A stretch of 64,000 nucleotides of DNA from a virus. The translations under genes were made by a program, and so were the position numbers. Where the stretch lies: positions 62,001 to 126,000 of the IMG/VR virus record IMGVR_UViG_3300024358_000009; one strand, given 5' to 3'. The notes below the pieces were generated by a model. It saw only the letters and a program-made list of their open reading frames with translations, ran no database searches and was not told where the DNA came from. Below are positions 7,747 through 17,663 of this stretch, piece after piece (the first letter of the stretch is position 1; each line of letters begins with the position of its first letter).

Positions 7747-8574
7747 TTACACCATTTTTGAATCTTCAAACCTTTGAATAGCCTCTAAAAGTTCATGTGA
7801 ATACATTTCTTTTGCAAAATGTTCAATTATTTCGCCACAATCTAATCCTAACTCATTCCATCCTATTAAATAATTAACAACTCTGTCAATAAGGTTTAAT
7901 TTATAAGGAACTCCATTTGGGCGACCAAATCTATGTAACCACATTAAAAATGGTAAACATAAGGTTCTACCACCTCTTTGTCTTACTTTTTCTTGAATAT
8001 AACCTTCTTCCGCACCAAAACCCTTAAACTTTCGATTAAAACCTGGCCAAGACGACTTTTTCATGCAAAACAAACCCATGCCTTGCATTGGTATGTCAAA
8101 CGGCTGTCCTGATTGTACTTTAGGATCTGTTCCCCAAACGCCATACATATGACCAGACCAAACTGGATTAAAATGAGTGGCTAAATTGTCCATATCATCA
8201 TAAATAAGTGGACCTTGTAGCAAATCTTTATCTGGCCTGTTTATTGCAATATAGTCTTTTAAATTTCTTATAGCGTTTGGATATAGTAAAATATGCGAAT
8301 CTATACATAAAACATATTCTTTAGTGGCTCGTTCAAAAACAAAATTTTTAGCTTCTGATGGAGTGTGAGCAGCAGACGGTTCATGGTAATACTTTACACG
8401 CATAGAATTGCAAGTTTCTTCAAGTGTTTTACAACCTCTTTCTTCAGTATCTATAATTAAGATTTCACAATCTGATATGTCTTGATACATACGCAGTGCT
8501 TGAGTTGTAAAATAACAACCATCAAAATCTTTATATGTAGGAAGACCGATTGTTAACATTTTATATAAACTCAT
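7747..8574 (-). CDS. Family 2 glycosyltransferase
   Basis: A 275-residue GT-A enzyme with intact landmarks: LTIGLPTYKDFDG at the start, EILIIDTEE around residue 35, LCIDSHILLYP near residue 91 as the DxH metal site, and FKGFGAEEGYIQEKVRQRGG near 185, like the GxGxED region that binds the acceptor in polypeptide-type GT2 enzymes. Its closing part continues WLHRFGRP. It overlaps the gene upstream by 14 bases; an in-frame ATG at 8559 is an alternative start. A complete-looking glycosyltransferase inside the tail gene block points to modification of virion proteins or of a cell-surface glycan. Confidence 0.75.
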   Translation of the reverse strand: MSLYKMLTIGLPTYKDFDGCYFTTQALRMYQDISDCEILIIDTEERGCKTLEETCNSMRVKYYHEPSAAHTPSEAKNFVFERATKEYVLCIDSHILLYPNAIRNLKDYIAINRPDKDLLQGPLIYDDMDNLATHFNPVWSGHMYGVWGTDPKVQSGQPFDIPMQGMGLFCMKKSSWPGFNRKFKGFGAEEGYIQEKVRQRGGRTLCLPFLMWLHRFGRPNGVPYKLNLIDRVVNYLIGWNELGLDCGEIIEHFAKEMYSHELLEAIQRFEDSKMV

Positions 8575-9718
8575 CTAAATAAAATTTTATCTCTTCATAA
8601 CCATTTGCTTGATGTTCTACTATGCCATCAAAATCAAATGTCATTGTAACAGCATTATTTAATGACACTATACATTCTGCTGTTCCTGATTGAACTAAAT
8701 TATTAGTTCCACCACAATTGTATGAATCTTCTATTATAAATTTAATAGTTTTTCCGTTATTAGTTATTAACCAAGGATTTCCATTTTGAGTTCCACTATA
8801 TGATACTTGCCAATCTAATGCTATGTTTTCACTAAATCCAAAATTTGCTTCATAATATGCATTTTTATGAAAAAGAGCATCCCGAGTTGTAAAATAAATT
8901 TTTATTCTAAATGTTTGAGAAATTAAATATGGAAAATTCTTATAAAATGTTTTAGATGGAGGACCACAAAAACAACCAAGATTTTTACCTACAGATCCTC
9001 CTATTGCAATAAGAGAACTTGGATTTTCGCAATTAGTTATTCCTCCTAAAACAATTGGGGCTTCATTTCCGTCTGAATTAATCGGAAATAAATTAGAAAT
9101 TTCATTTTTTACTTGTTTAAAATATGGATTTTGTTGATAGCTTCCACCTTTTCCAATTATATCTCCAATTTCTATTATTTTAGTAGAGCTTGAACTTTGA
9201 ACCAATTGATTAAATAATCCAACATCATATTCATATAATTCCAGATGACTTTTGCTTGTTATTCCATTTGGAAATTCTCTATCTGTTCCAATAATTGGTA
9301 TTGAATAGCTATATAGTGAATTATAATGAACAGAACTATCCATAGTATTTATTACTATAACAATTTCATTATTAGAATTTTGTATTTCTCTATATGAATC
9401 ATAAATCCAATCTTCCATATTATTTACATAATTATTTATTTGTACAACTTTTACATTACTTAAAAGATTTAAACTGTAAATAAAGCCTTTAAATAAATCT
9501 ATAGCATTTGGTTGCCATTGAGAATAACTAATACTTCCTGTATTGTCTATTATAATAATTATTTCTAATTTTAAATTTTTTGCTATAAGATTTCTGTTTG
9601 TTGCTACTGTAGTAGATTTATTATATAAATTTAAAAAAAGTAATTTTAAATCACAAAATGTAATTCTTGCTGTAGTTGGACCGCAACAACCACAACCATC
9701 AATTATTTCTATTGACAT
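8561..9718 (-). CDS. vWA-like virion-associated protein
   Basis: A 385-residue protein. After a Cys-rich start (DGCGCCGP), residues about 50-130 look like a von Willebrand factor A fold: EIIIIIDNTGSISYSQWQ has the central strand ending in D-x-T-x-S, a near match to the MIDAS DxSxS, followed by the helix and the next strand (VKVVQINNY). The later metal residues are not obvious. The C-terminal half (about 230-385) is beta-rich with FGFSENIALDWQV and TMTFDFDGI, like an Ig or jelly-roll domain. Likely an adhesin-type tail component. The call rests on pattern; the MIDAS is only partly conserved. Confidence 0.5.
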   Translation of the reverse strand: MSIEIIDGCGCCGPTTARITFCDLKLLFLNLYNKSTTVATNRNLIAKNLKLEIIIIIDNTGSISYSQWQPNAIDLFKGFIYSLNLLSNVKVVQINNYVNNMEDWIYDSYREIQNSNNEIVIVINTMDSSVHYNSLYSYSIPIIGTDREFPNGITSKSHLELYEYDVGLFNQLVQSSSSTKIIEIGDIIGKGGSYQQNPYFKQVKNEISNLFPINSDGNEAPIVLGGITNCENPSSLIAIGGSVGKNLGCFCGPPSKTFYKNFPYLISQTFRIKIYFTTRDALFHKNAYYEANFGFSENIALDWQVSYSGTQNGNPWLITNNGKTIKFIIEDSYNCGGTNNLVQSGTAECIVSLNNAVTMTFDFDGIVEHQANGYEEIKFYLDEFI

Positions 9719-9720
9719 TA

Positions 9721-12700
9721 TTAAACGCTCGGCGTTGTCGTGGTTGGGGATAAAGTAGTTGTTTGTGTTTCAGCACCGCTTCCACTAGCAACAACTTCTT
9801 TTAAAATTCCATTTTTAAATTTCATAACTTTCTTTTGTATCACCAAACTATTTCCACTACAAGATACACTATGTACATAAGGAACATCTTCTGTTTCACC
9901 ACTAGGATCTATATCTATAGGCAAACCAAACCATGTATTTAAATTAGCGTCAAATAATCCCAATACATTATTAATTGAATTACTAGTTCTGTCATTCCAC
10001 TCTCTTCCAGATCCATTAAATATTTTTACTTTAACATATTCATTACCTTTAGTTACTAAACTTTGCAAGTCATTTATATAAATATATCCAGAGCCAAACT
10101 CGCCAGCTTTAATAGGGTCATCTTCTGGATCTATATAAAATGTGGCTATACTATTATTTGTCCAAACACCTCTGGCTTCATCCCAAACTAAATCTACTGG
10201 TCCTGTTTTAAATGAATTAGCTTGTTGAACGGTTGATTCTTTATCATCGTTTTCATTTGGATATGGTTCACTAATTCTATCATTAGTAACTTTTGGAACT
10301 GCTTGCAATGTATATCTATCAAATCCCCATCCAGATAACATTAAAGGGCCACGCAAAGCAAAAGGTTTGATATTTTCAGTATCCGCACTTTCTTTCAAGT
10401 GACATTGCCCATCATTAAAAGAATTTGCAAATATACTTTGAACATCAGAGTATACATTAAATGGATTTAAATTAATTGAATTTAACATAGCCATTTCATT
10501 TTCTGGTGCTGTTAAAACCGGCATATATATTTCTTGGGCTTCAAGTGATGCTGGTATATCACCCACAGAACCATAATAATTATAAAACGGCCTAATTAAA
10601 CCATCTAATGACATAGCTGCCATATTTGGTGCTTTTATACCATAATAACCAACTGAAAATCTTGATGCATCATCCTGATCGCCTGTTTCAATATTATTTG
10701 CAATAACTGGATTACCTTTGTCAGTTATTGAAGCACTGGTTTCTGAAAGAAAATATATATGAGGACTTTGCTTTTTTTTGTTAAGTTTGTTTGTCTGTTT
10801 TTTTGCACGAACAATAGCATCTCTTCCTGCTCTTGCAGATAAACCAAGTTCAGCTACTGAATAATCTGTCTGAGAAGATACTTCTAATATTCTTGATCTA
10901 GTATCTTTTAAGCCATCACTAAATGATTTTAACTGATTTATTCTAGTCTGATTTAAAGTTCCAAACTTTGGAGAAAATCTTCTAAATCTATATGTAGTTT
11001 GAAAACCAGATTTTGAATCAATATTAATGTTAATAGAACTTATAGAAACTCCAACAAACTGCATTATATTGCCAAACTCAGTATTAGGTAATCCAGTAAC
11101 TGTAATATCGCCCTCTTCATTAAATTGCAAAAAACTCAAATTACTAGCAACCTTTTGTTGTCCATATAAATTCATTAACTCTGTACTTCCCCAATTCCAA
11201 GGAGTTAAAGAACTATCTAATTCAACTTCAGTTTTTCCTGCACGACCTATAACTGACCAAGGACCATAACTTAATAAATAATCTCTTACTGGAATACCAG
11301 CTGCAACTGGATTATTGGGTGTATCCATAAATCTAGAAGCTCTGTCTTTAGCACCAATTGGAGTTTTTAACTTTACTGTTTTTTGACCAGCATCCATGGT
11401 GTCTGATTTTAAAACAGCCATCAATGTGTTCCATATTGGATATGGATATTTTTGGAACTCCATTCCATATGTATATACAGTTAGATCATTAGTTACAAAA
11501 GCTGGTGAATTTGTATATGGAATTCCTTGATTTCCTTGGTTAGCTGGAACTGCCAAAACCATTTCTGCTGCACCATCAGTTGGAACAACATATCCACCTA
11601 AATTCCAAGCTACAGAATTAGAAACTGGTTTATCAGATACTAAAAATGGTTTAAATCTAAGGTCGCTCGCATTAATAAATTTATTGTTTTGAAAACCTCC
11701 AGCAAATTGAATTTGTCCAGCTTCAAATTCTGGAAACCAAGCAGAAGAAACTGATTCTCTGCTAAATTGCCATTTATTACCTTCATTGCGAACATATATT
11801 TGATCACCAATAGAAAAAGCAAAACCCATTTCAGAATATGTTTCATTTAATGCGTCTAATAATAAAGTTCTGTTTTCTTCGTATTCTGATATACCAGAAA
11901 CACCGCCTCTTTCAGCAGCAAGAACTTTTCCAAATCCTGTATCACGATGAAGACCATTATTTCCTGGGTCACCACCCAAAACTAAATATAAATCATATCT
12001 AAACTTTTTTAAATATTCATCAAAGTCATTACCATCGTCATTAATTCCAACTTTAGCCTCATGAGCTATTTCTATTTCAAATAAAGTCGAAACTAAAACT
12101 GTAGTGCCTAATAAATAAGCCAGCTTATTATTTTTTATTAATACAGGAACAACATCTGTATAAACTTCATAAGTTAACCATTGATCTGATCTTCTAAGCC
12201 AACCATTATTTTCTTCTTCAGTAGAAGGTGAAAGTTTTCCATTATTTAATGCTCTTTTATGCAAAATAACTTTAGTGGGTTGTCCAAATATTGGATTACC
12301 GTTAAAATCTTTTCCGTAATACCTAGAACCTTTATTAGTTAATAAAATTTGTTCTAAGTTTGGACCAACTAACATCTTTGAAGTAACATTTTCTTTTGCC
12401 AGACTTATTCCTCTACTATAACTAGAAACATTATTTCCAAATCCACTGGTAACTAAATTTTGCAATGCTGTTACAGGAAATTGATTATAAGTAGAAACAA
12501 CTCTTACAGTTATTACAAAACCATTTAATTCTACAAAAAAGTCTAAAGCCAATTGAGAACATACACTACTAATCATAGATAATAAATCTGTTTGAAAATC
12601 TGGTATAGTTATACCAGTAAAGAATGGTATTTGACTTAAATCTACTGCATATCTAATGCCATTAAAAACCATAGGCCCACCATACATAGATGAACCAGAA

Positions 12701-13161
12701 GCTGGATTATTTGTAAATCTAGCTATAGCAAGACGAACTACATCAAAATACATTCCATTCGCTGTCATTTTTGAATCTGTAAATCCAAGAGCACCATAAG
12801 CATTTAAAACATTTGGTGCTCCAACAGGACCGGGATAATCTTTACAGATGATAGAATAATTAGCCAATATAAATCTTGGATCTATGATTTTCGCTTCAAA
12901 TAATGGATATCCACTTTGACTGCCTGTTTGATTAAAGCTTTCTAATACGCCTTGAAAAGAAAAACCAGTTGGTAAAGAAAAAATTCCTGGTGTTCCAACA
13001 ATTGCGGATAAATCAGGTGCAGCATCTGGACTAACACCTAAAGGAATATTGCCTGGATCTGCGACAAGATTAAATGTCATCGAGGATTCTTGAGATCCCC
13101 AACCACAATCAGATTTAATGCTAGTTACTGAATATCCACCAAATTGTATAGATCCTGACAA
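9721..13161 (-). CDS. Large distal-tail/hub-like structural protein
   Basis: A 1146-residue protein starting at TTG, with GGAG 8 bases upstream. The N-terminal 250 residues (GGYSVTSIKSDCGWG; then QTDLLSMISSVCSQLALDFFVEL near 190) resemble the hub/tail-associated proteins that follow tape measure genes in long-tailed phages. Around residue 790 a lysine-rich linker (NKLNKKKQSP) separates the halves. The extreme C-terminus is a short Thr/Pro tail (TTTLSPTTTTPSV), the same composition as the poly-Thr linkers in the fibres. Position (third gene after the tape measure) supports a distal tail role; no enzymatic domain is recognised. Confidence 0.55.
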   Translation of the reverse strand: MSGSIQFGGYSVTSIKSDCGWGSQESSMTFNLVADPGNIPLGVSPDAAPDLSAIVGTPGIFSLPTGFSFQGVLESFNQTGSQSGYPLFEAKIIDPRFILANYSIICKDYPGPVGAPNVLNAYGALGFTDSKMTANGMYFDVVRLAIARFTNNPASGSSMYGGPMVFNGIRYAVDLSQIPFFTGITIPDFQTDLLSMISSVCSQLALDFFVELNGFVITVRVVSTYNQFPVTALQNLVTSGFGNNVSSYSRGISLAKENVTSKMLVGPNLEQILLTNKGSRYYGKDFNGNPIFGQPTKVILHKRALNNGKLSPSTEEENNGWLRRSDQWLTYEVYTDVVPVLIKNNKLAYLLGTTVLVSTLFEIEIAHEAKVGINDDGNDFDEYLKKFRYDLYLVLGGDPGNNGLHRDTGFGKVLAAERGGVSGISEYEENRTLLLDALNETYSEMGFAFSIGDQIYVRNEGNKWQFSRESVSSAWFPEFEAGQIQFAGGFQNNKFINASDLRFKPFLVSDKPVSNSVAWNLGGYVVPTDGAAEMVLAVPANQGNQGIPYTNSPAFVTNDLTVYTYGMEFQKYPYPIWNTLMAVLKSDTMDAGQKTVKLKTPIGAKDRASRFMDTPNNPVAAGIPVRDYLLSYGPWSVIGRAGKTEVELDSSLTPWNWGSTELMNLYGQQKVASNLSFLQFNEEGDITVTGLPNTEFGNIMQFVGVSISSININIDSKSGFQTTYRFRRFSPKFGTLNQTRINQLKSFSDGLKDTRSRILEVSSQTDYSVAELGLSARAGRDAIVRAKKQTNKLNKKKQSPHIYFLSETSASITDKGNPVIANNIETGDQDDASRFSVGYYGIKAPNMAAMSLDGLIRPFYNYYGSVGDIPASLEAQEIYMPVLTAPENEMAMLNSINLNPFNVYSDVQSIFANSFNDGQCHLKESADTENIKPFALRGPLMLSGWGFDRYTLQAVPKVTNDRISEPYPNENDDKESTVQQANSFKTGPVDLVWDEARGVWTNNSIATFYIDPEDDPIKAGEFGSGYIYINDLQSLVTKGNEYVKVKIFNGSGREWNDRTSNSINNVLGLFDANLNTWFGLPIDIDPSGETEDVPYVHSVSCSGNSLVIQKKVMKFKNGILKEVVASGSGAETQTTTLSPTTTTPSV

Positions 13162-13171
13162 TTTATTACTC

Positions 13172-14677
13172 CTATGTAGCTACTATATATTTTGCTGTAG
13201 CCGAATATCTTCCAGATGTATAACTGAAAGAATCCTCAAAAGATGTAAGCGTCGTTAATCCACCAGCTAAAGCTTGCATTATTCCATAAACAGTAGCTGC
13301 ATCTGGAGGAATATATCTGTTAGGTTGCTGCCTAATAAAATCTATTTGTACTGTACCCCCTCTTTCTGGAGCAGAATTAAGTGCTTGAACAACAGGACCA
13401 GCAACTCTTCCTAATACTGGAATAACAGCATACTGTCTTGGTGCACCAATATCTACTGGATTAGTTCTAGTTACAGTAGTATTAAAAGTTATAAAATCTT
13501 CAACATTAACTCCAGCTGGCAAAGATCTTTCTTGATATTCATATGCATATGTTATAGTTCCATTGTTTGTATTAATGCCAACACTTCTGCTGGTAGCTGA
13601 TCTTTCTGGGTCTGATCCTGGAATGCTATTAGATGAACCGAGTTGAGTTATATAATTTTTAACACGATTCATTAAATTTGGTTTAACTTCATTCCACTTT
13701 GCTTTTGCGTTATCAATTCTACTATTTGGGTCTGATGTTTTTAAACCTTTTATAGTACCGTTTATTTTTGCACTAAAAGGATTTTCTCCGCCAATTGATA
13801 TATCTACATTAAATTCTTCTGTTGCAGCACTTGTTCCTACTGGATCTGCTGTATTTTGAGTGTCATAAAGAATCCATGTTTCAGTAGCAGATACTTTACC
13901 ACCGCCTTCATCAGAAATAATGCTTACGCCATAGTCATATAGTTTAATATTAGGCCCAAATATATTTCCTTTAAAATAAGTATCTAAGTCTTCATTCTCA
14001 TCTGGACCAAGATCAGTTATTGTATCTCCATCTCCTTTTAATTTTGTTTCTATAGCTTTTTTAGCTTGGTCATATCCTTCTTTCCATTTATTTTCATTAA
14101 TATCAAAAAATCTTTTTGCAGAAAGACTAAGTGAGTGAGTTAGCTTAAATGTTCTTCCTGTGTCATCACCTTGATCAACTTGCCAACTTTCTTGAATTTG
14201 TTTTTCTAAAGCACTTTGAGTAGGTTGTTCACCTATAATTTTTGAACCTATACTAATAACATCAGCTTCTAATTGAACTGTATAGTCTACATAATCTGAC
14301 CAAGCACCTTCTTTAAAATCTATAGATCTAAATCTTGGTTTAAATTTGATTACAGATGGGCCACCATCCCAACCTTCTACTTCCATCCAACCTGGATCAG
14401 TATCTGATTTACCAGCATCTTGTTTAAAAAAATCTAATAACTCGCCCTGCTTTTCTTGTATTTTATTCTGTCTTTCATCTGGTTCTATGCCAGTATCTCT
14501 GGTTCTTCCCTCAGTACCACTATTCATTAAACCGCCCATATAAGAAAACAACTTGCCAGTAAGAGTAATGGCAAATGTAGTTCTTAATAGTGAGCCATCT
14601 TCTGCATAATCCTTGTTAGTAACTATACTTACTAATGGTGCTGGAACTATAGCTTTATCTTTATAAATAACTGGCAT
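13172..14677 (-). CDS. Tail structural protein, hypothetical
   Basis: A 501-residue protein with no signal peptide or membrane segment. It contains FKLTHSLSLSAKRFFDI in the middle and repeated beta-type segments (TETWILYDTQ; GTITYAYEYQERSLP). A Lys/Glu-rich stretch near residue 75 (DERQNKIQEKQGELLDFF) is probably helical. It lies between the LamG-type protein and the hub-like protein, so a place in the tail tip is likely. It is not matched to a named family. Confidence 0.5.
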   Translation of the reverse strand: MPVIYKDKAIVPAPLVSIVTNKDYAEDGSLLRTTFAITLTGKLFSYMGGLMNSGTEGRTRDTGIEPDERQNKIQEKQGELLDFFKQDAGKSDTDPGWMEVEGWDGGPSVIKFKPRFRSIDFKEGAWSDYVDYTVQLEADVISIGSKIIGEQPTQSALEKQIQESWQVDQGDDTGRTFKLTHSLSLSAKRFFDINENKWKEGYDQAKKAIETKLKGDGDTITDLGPDENEDLDTYFKGNIFGPNIKLYDYGVSIISDEGGGKVSATETWILYDTQNTADPVGTSAATEEFNVDISIGGENPFSAKINGTIKGLKTSDPNSRIDNAKAKWNEVKPNLMNRVKNYITQLGSSNSIPGSDPERSATSRSVGINTNNGTITYAYEYQERSLPAGVNVEDFITFNTTVTRTNPVDIGAPRQYAVIPVLGRVAGPVVQALNSAPERGGTVQIDFIRQQPNRYIPPDAATVYGIMQALAGGLTTLTSFEDSFSYTSGRYSATAKYIVAT

Positions 14678-14678
14678 T

Positions 14679-17663
14679 TTATCTTCCTCTTACATACATA
14701 GTTATGCTACCGTTTTTTACACCTTCGGTAAATGGTATAGCCAAAAAGATATTGTTATTTAACTCAAGGTTATTAGCTGTATACAGTGTAAAAGGAGTTG
14801 CTGTAGAATAAGTGGTATAACCGCTTATATACATAGGTAAGGTTTTATCTAATCCAGGAACTTTTTCTATAAAAAGATTAATTCCTGAATTTATTGGCAT
14901 AGCACCAGTAAATGTCTCATCAGTTTTCATACTAAGTGTTAAAGTATTTGATTTTAATTCATAGCTATTCTTTAAAAACAATGATCTTGATGCATTTGAG
15001 CTAGGAAGATCTGACTTTAAAAACATGTTAACATTAGAGCTATATTTAAATGTGTCGTTTATTTTTATAAACAAGTTCATCACTTTATTAAATACAGTTC
15101 CATCTATATACAAACTCTTTCCTGCTATTATTTGAGATATTCCAATTCCGGCAGAATTGATAAATAAAGGTAAAGAATTAATTACACTGACTGGTTCTTG
15201 AGCTTTTAAAAATAGTGGAATTTTTATATTTCTTGGTTCGCCACTTATATATAAATCTTTAGCATTATTAATACTATTATAGCCCCTAACAAATAATGTT
15301 CTTGTTGGACTTGAACTTGGATTTAATTGAGTTGAATGACCAGTAACAAATAAGGTTGTATCTACATTAATAGCACCATAAACAAATAATGTTTTAGAGC
15401 CAACTATGTCTGGTGGCAATTGAGCAATTAATGCAAGTCCAGGATTCGGATTAGTGTTTATAGCTGGGGTTTTATAAATATCGTAACCTTTTATAAATAA
15501 AGTTGTGCTATTTATAGTTCTTGTATCTTCAACAATAGTAATTGGAGATGTATAAACTTTTAAATAAAAAGGAGTATTTTCATTACTTACTGAAACTAAA
15601 TCCCAATATACATTGTTTAATGCATAAGCTGCTGCTGGCTGTGAACCATAACCAGTTGCTAATCTAAAAAATGTAAACTTTGCAGTTCCAGATCCAGTTG
15701 ATGTTAAATCTAAATTTGGATTTCCGCCAACAAGTCTTGCTTTTGAAAATCTTGGTTTTGAAGATGTATAAGGATTTGATAATTGTCTATAAATTCCTTC
15801 ACGCCATGCTATAGAATTTAATCTTGGATCATTACTTACATTAGATTTAATCATAGATGTATAATAAACACCGTCTATTTTTGCTGTGTCAAAAAGTTCA
15901 TATTCTATATCCTCAGACCAAATTGCTGGATCTGACGATCCAACATTTTTTAAGTCAATTAATCCATTCGGCAAATCATTGCCTTCAATTTTTACTATAG
16001 TGGAAGACTGTGTTAAATAATTATCTATAACAAATTTATTGCTTGCGATTTCTATTGCGTTATTTGCTATGTCTACAGATTCATTTAAATTAATTGTTAC
16101 TTCAAAATTAACTGGATACTCATTAACAGTTTCTCTTTTCGCTTGAATGAAAACATCTGACTGACCCCATTGAACTGGATAATCATCATTAAATCCAAAA
16201 TATTGAATTCTATATGGATAATCAAATGTAGTTTTTACAATATCGTTTTTATAATATGTAGTTGATATATCAAATATATATTCATAAAAAGGCTCTAAGG
16301 TTTGTGCAGTAACCCAATATAAAGGAAATAAATCTGGTTGTTTTGGTTCTGAAGATGTGCTTGGACTTATAGCTATATAACTAATGCCGTCATAAAAAAC
16401 TATATCACGAATTGAATAATTAGAAGAAGATGACCAATCACCTTTCCAAGATGATAAATCAGAACTAAAAGAAGAAGAAAAAATCAATCTTATATCAAGT
16501 GATTCGCCTGTTGTTAGCGTACTCGATGTAAAATAAATATCTAAAGTGGCTTCTCCATTTACATAATTATATGTTGTTCTTGAATTGGTTGGAACAACAG
16601 AAATAGATTCTTGAGAAGATGGATTAACTTTTTGCCAAGATAGTATATAATTTAAATTATTTTGATATGCTAATTGAGAATCTACATCGTAACATCTAAT
16701 ACCTTCGGCATCCAACAAAGTTATTTTTATAGGTGGTTCTAAAAGAGGCACTTGTTGATAATTTTTAAGAAAGTAAGCTTGATTAGGAACATTATTTACT
16801 TTGATAAATTTTGGAGAAGAATAATTTCTGCCATTACCGTTATTGTATATTTTTGATAATTCTTCATCTGGTATATATACATTATAAATTCTTAACTCAT
16901 CTATGTTTAGATCAAATACAATATCATCATCTATACCTCCAAAATAAAATCTATCAATATAAGCATTTAATATTCCTGAATAAGAATAAAATGAATTGTC
17001 TATTAAACTTTCAAATTTATAATAAGTAAAACCGTAATATGTGTAAGAAAATTTAACAGGTGAGTATTCGCCAAATTTATTTCCATTTAAATAAAACTCT
17101 GTTTTGTAATAAATGCCAGCTTGTGCATCAGAAAATTGTTTTTGTCTTATAGTAAATAAATTCCAAGTGTTAGGCAAACAACTGTTAATACCACTGTTTA
17201 ATTCTATATCATTTAGTTTAGTTACTTGCCATGACCCATTTTCTAATGGCGTTCCTCTATAATGTTGTAAAATAACAAGAATAGAGTTATTTTCAGAGTC
17301 TTTTTGAATATAAATTGGATAATCTAGTGCTGATCCAGATGAGTATAATCTACCTATAACCGGAGATGATATTTCATCTTCCGTTAAGGTTTGAAACCAA
17401 AAAGATAATGTATACTCTTGTGCATATGCGTTCTGTTGAGAACCATATGGATTATACAAATAAAAGCCGAGAGATTGTCTGTCATATCTTGATCTAAAAC
17501 ATCTATTTAAATTAGTTAAGCCATCTTCAAAAGAAAAAGTTGGATCTGTAGTTGGAGATTGATAATTATATTGATATGTTCCATTATATGAAAGAACTCT
17601 AGATGCTAGAGGACCAGTATTAAATAAATTATCTTCACAAGCAAATCTATCTGTTAGTGCCAT
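14679..17663 (-). CDS. LamG- and carbohydrate-binding tail protein with LFI-G repeats
   Basis: A 994-residue protein. Residues about 85-285 look like a LamG/concanavalin jelly roll (EYTLSFWFQ, NTWNLFTIRQ, EFYLNGNKFG, FNLNIDELRIYN-like end). Residues about 404-452 form a CBM5/12-like module (WKGDWSSSSNYSIRDIVFYD, ending LYWVT) nearly identical to one in the fibre at 45522-48467. From about 720 to the end run some ten short repeats of the type LFI/LFVxGY separated by 20-30 residues. It starts at the stop of the tape measure gene (TAATG). Likely a receptor- or glycan-binding tail-tip protein. Confidence 0.65.
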   Translation of the reverse strand: MALTDRFACEDNLFNTGPLASRVLSYNGTYQYNYQSPTTDPTFSFEDGLTNLNRCFRSRYDRQSLGFYLYNPYGSQQNAYAQEYTLSFWFQTLTEDEISSPVIGRLYSSGSALDYPIYIQKDSENNSILVILQHYRGTPLENGSWQVTKLNDIELNSGINSCLPNTWNLFTIRQKQFSDAQAGIYYKTEFYLNGNKFGEYSPVKFSYTYYGFTYYKFESLIDNSFYSYSGILNAYIDRFYFGGIDDDIVFDLNIDELRIYNVYIPDEELSKIYNNGNGRNYSSPKFIKVNNVPNQAYFLKNYQQVPLLEPPIKITLLDAEGIRCYDVDSQLAYQNNLNYILSWQKVNPSSQESISVVPTNSRTTYNYVNGEATLDIYFTSSTLTTGESLDIRLIFSSSFSSDLSSWKGDWSSSSNYSIRDIVFYDGISYIAISPSTSSEPKQPDLFPLYWVTAQTLEPFYEYIFDISTTYYKNDIVKTTFDYPYRIQYFGFNDDYPVQWGQSDVFIQAKRETVNEYPVNFEVTINLNESVDIANNAIEIASNKFVIDNYLTQSSTIVKIEGNDLPNGLIDLKNVGSSDPAIWSEDIEYELFDTAKIDGVYYTSMIKSNVSNDPRLNSIAWREGIYRQLSNPYTSSKPRFSKARLVGGNPNLDLTSTGSGTAKFTFFRLATGYGSQPAAAYALNNVYWDLVSVSNENTPFYLKVYTSPITIVEDTRTINSTTLFIKGYDIYKTPAINTNPNPGLALIAQLPPDIVGSKTLFVYGAINVDTTLFVTGHSTQLNPSSSPTRTLFVRGYNSINNAKDLYISGEPRNIKIPLFLKAQEPVSVINSLPLFINSAGIGISQIIAGKSLYIDGTVFNKVMNLFIKINDTFKYSSNVNMFLKSDLPSSNASRSLFLKNSYELKSNTLTLSMKTDETFTGAMPINSGINLFIEKVPGLDKTLPMYISGYTTYSTATPFTLYTANNLELNNNIFLAIPFTEGVKNGSITMYVRGR

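Noticed and set aside
7523-7777. + strand frame of 84 codons
   Set aside because: Antisense to two leftward genes, with no ribosome site.
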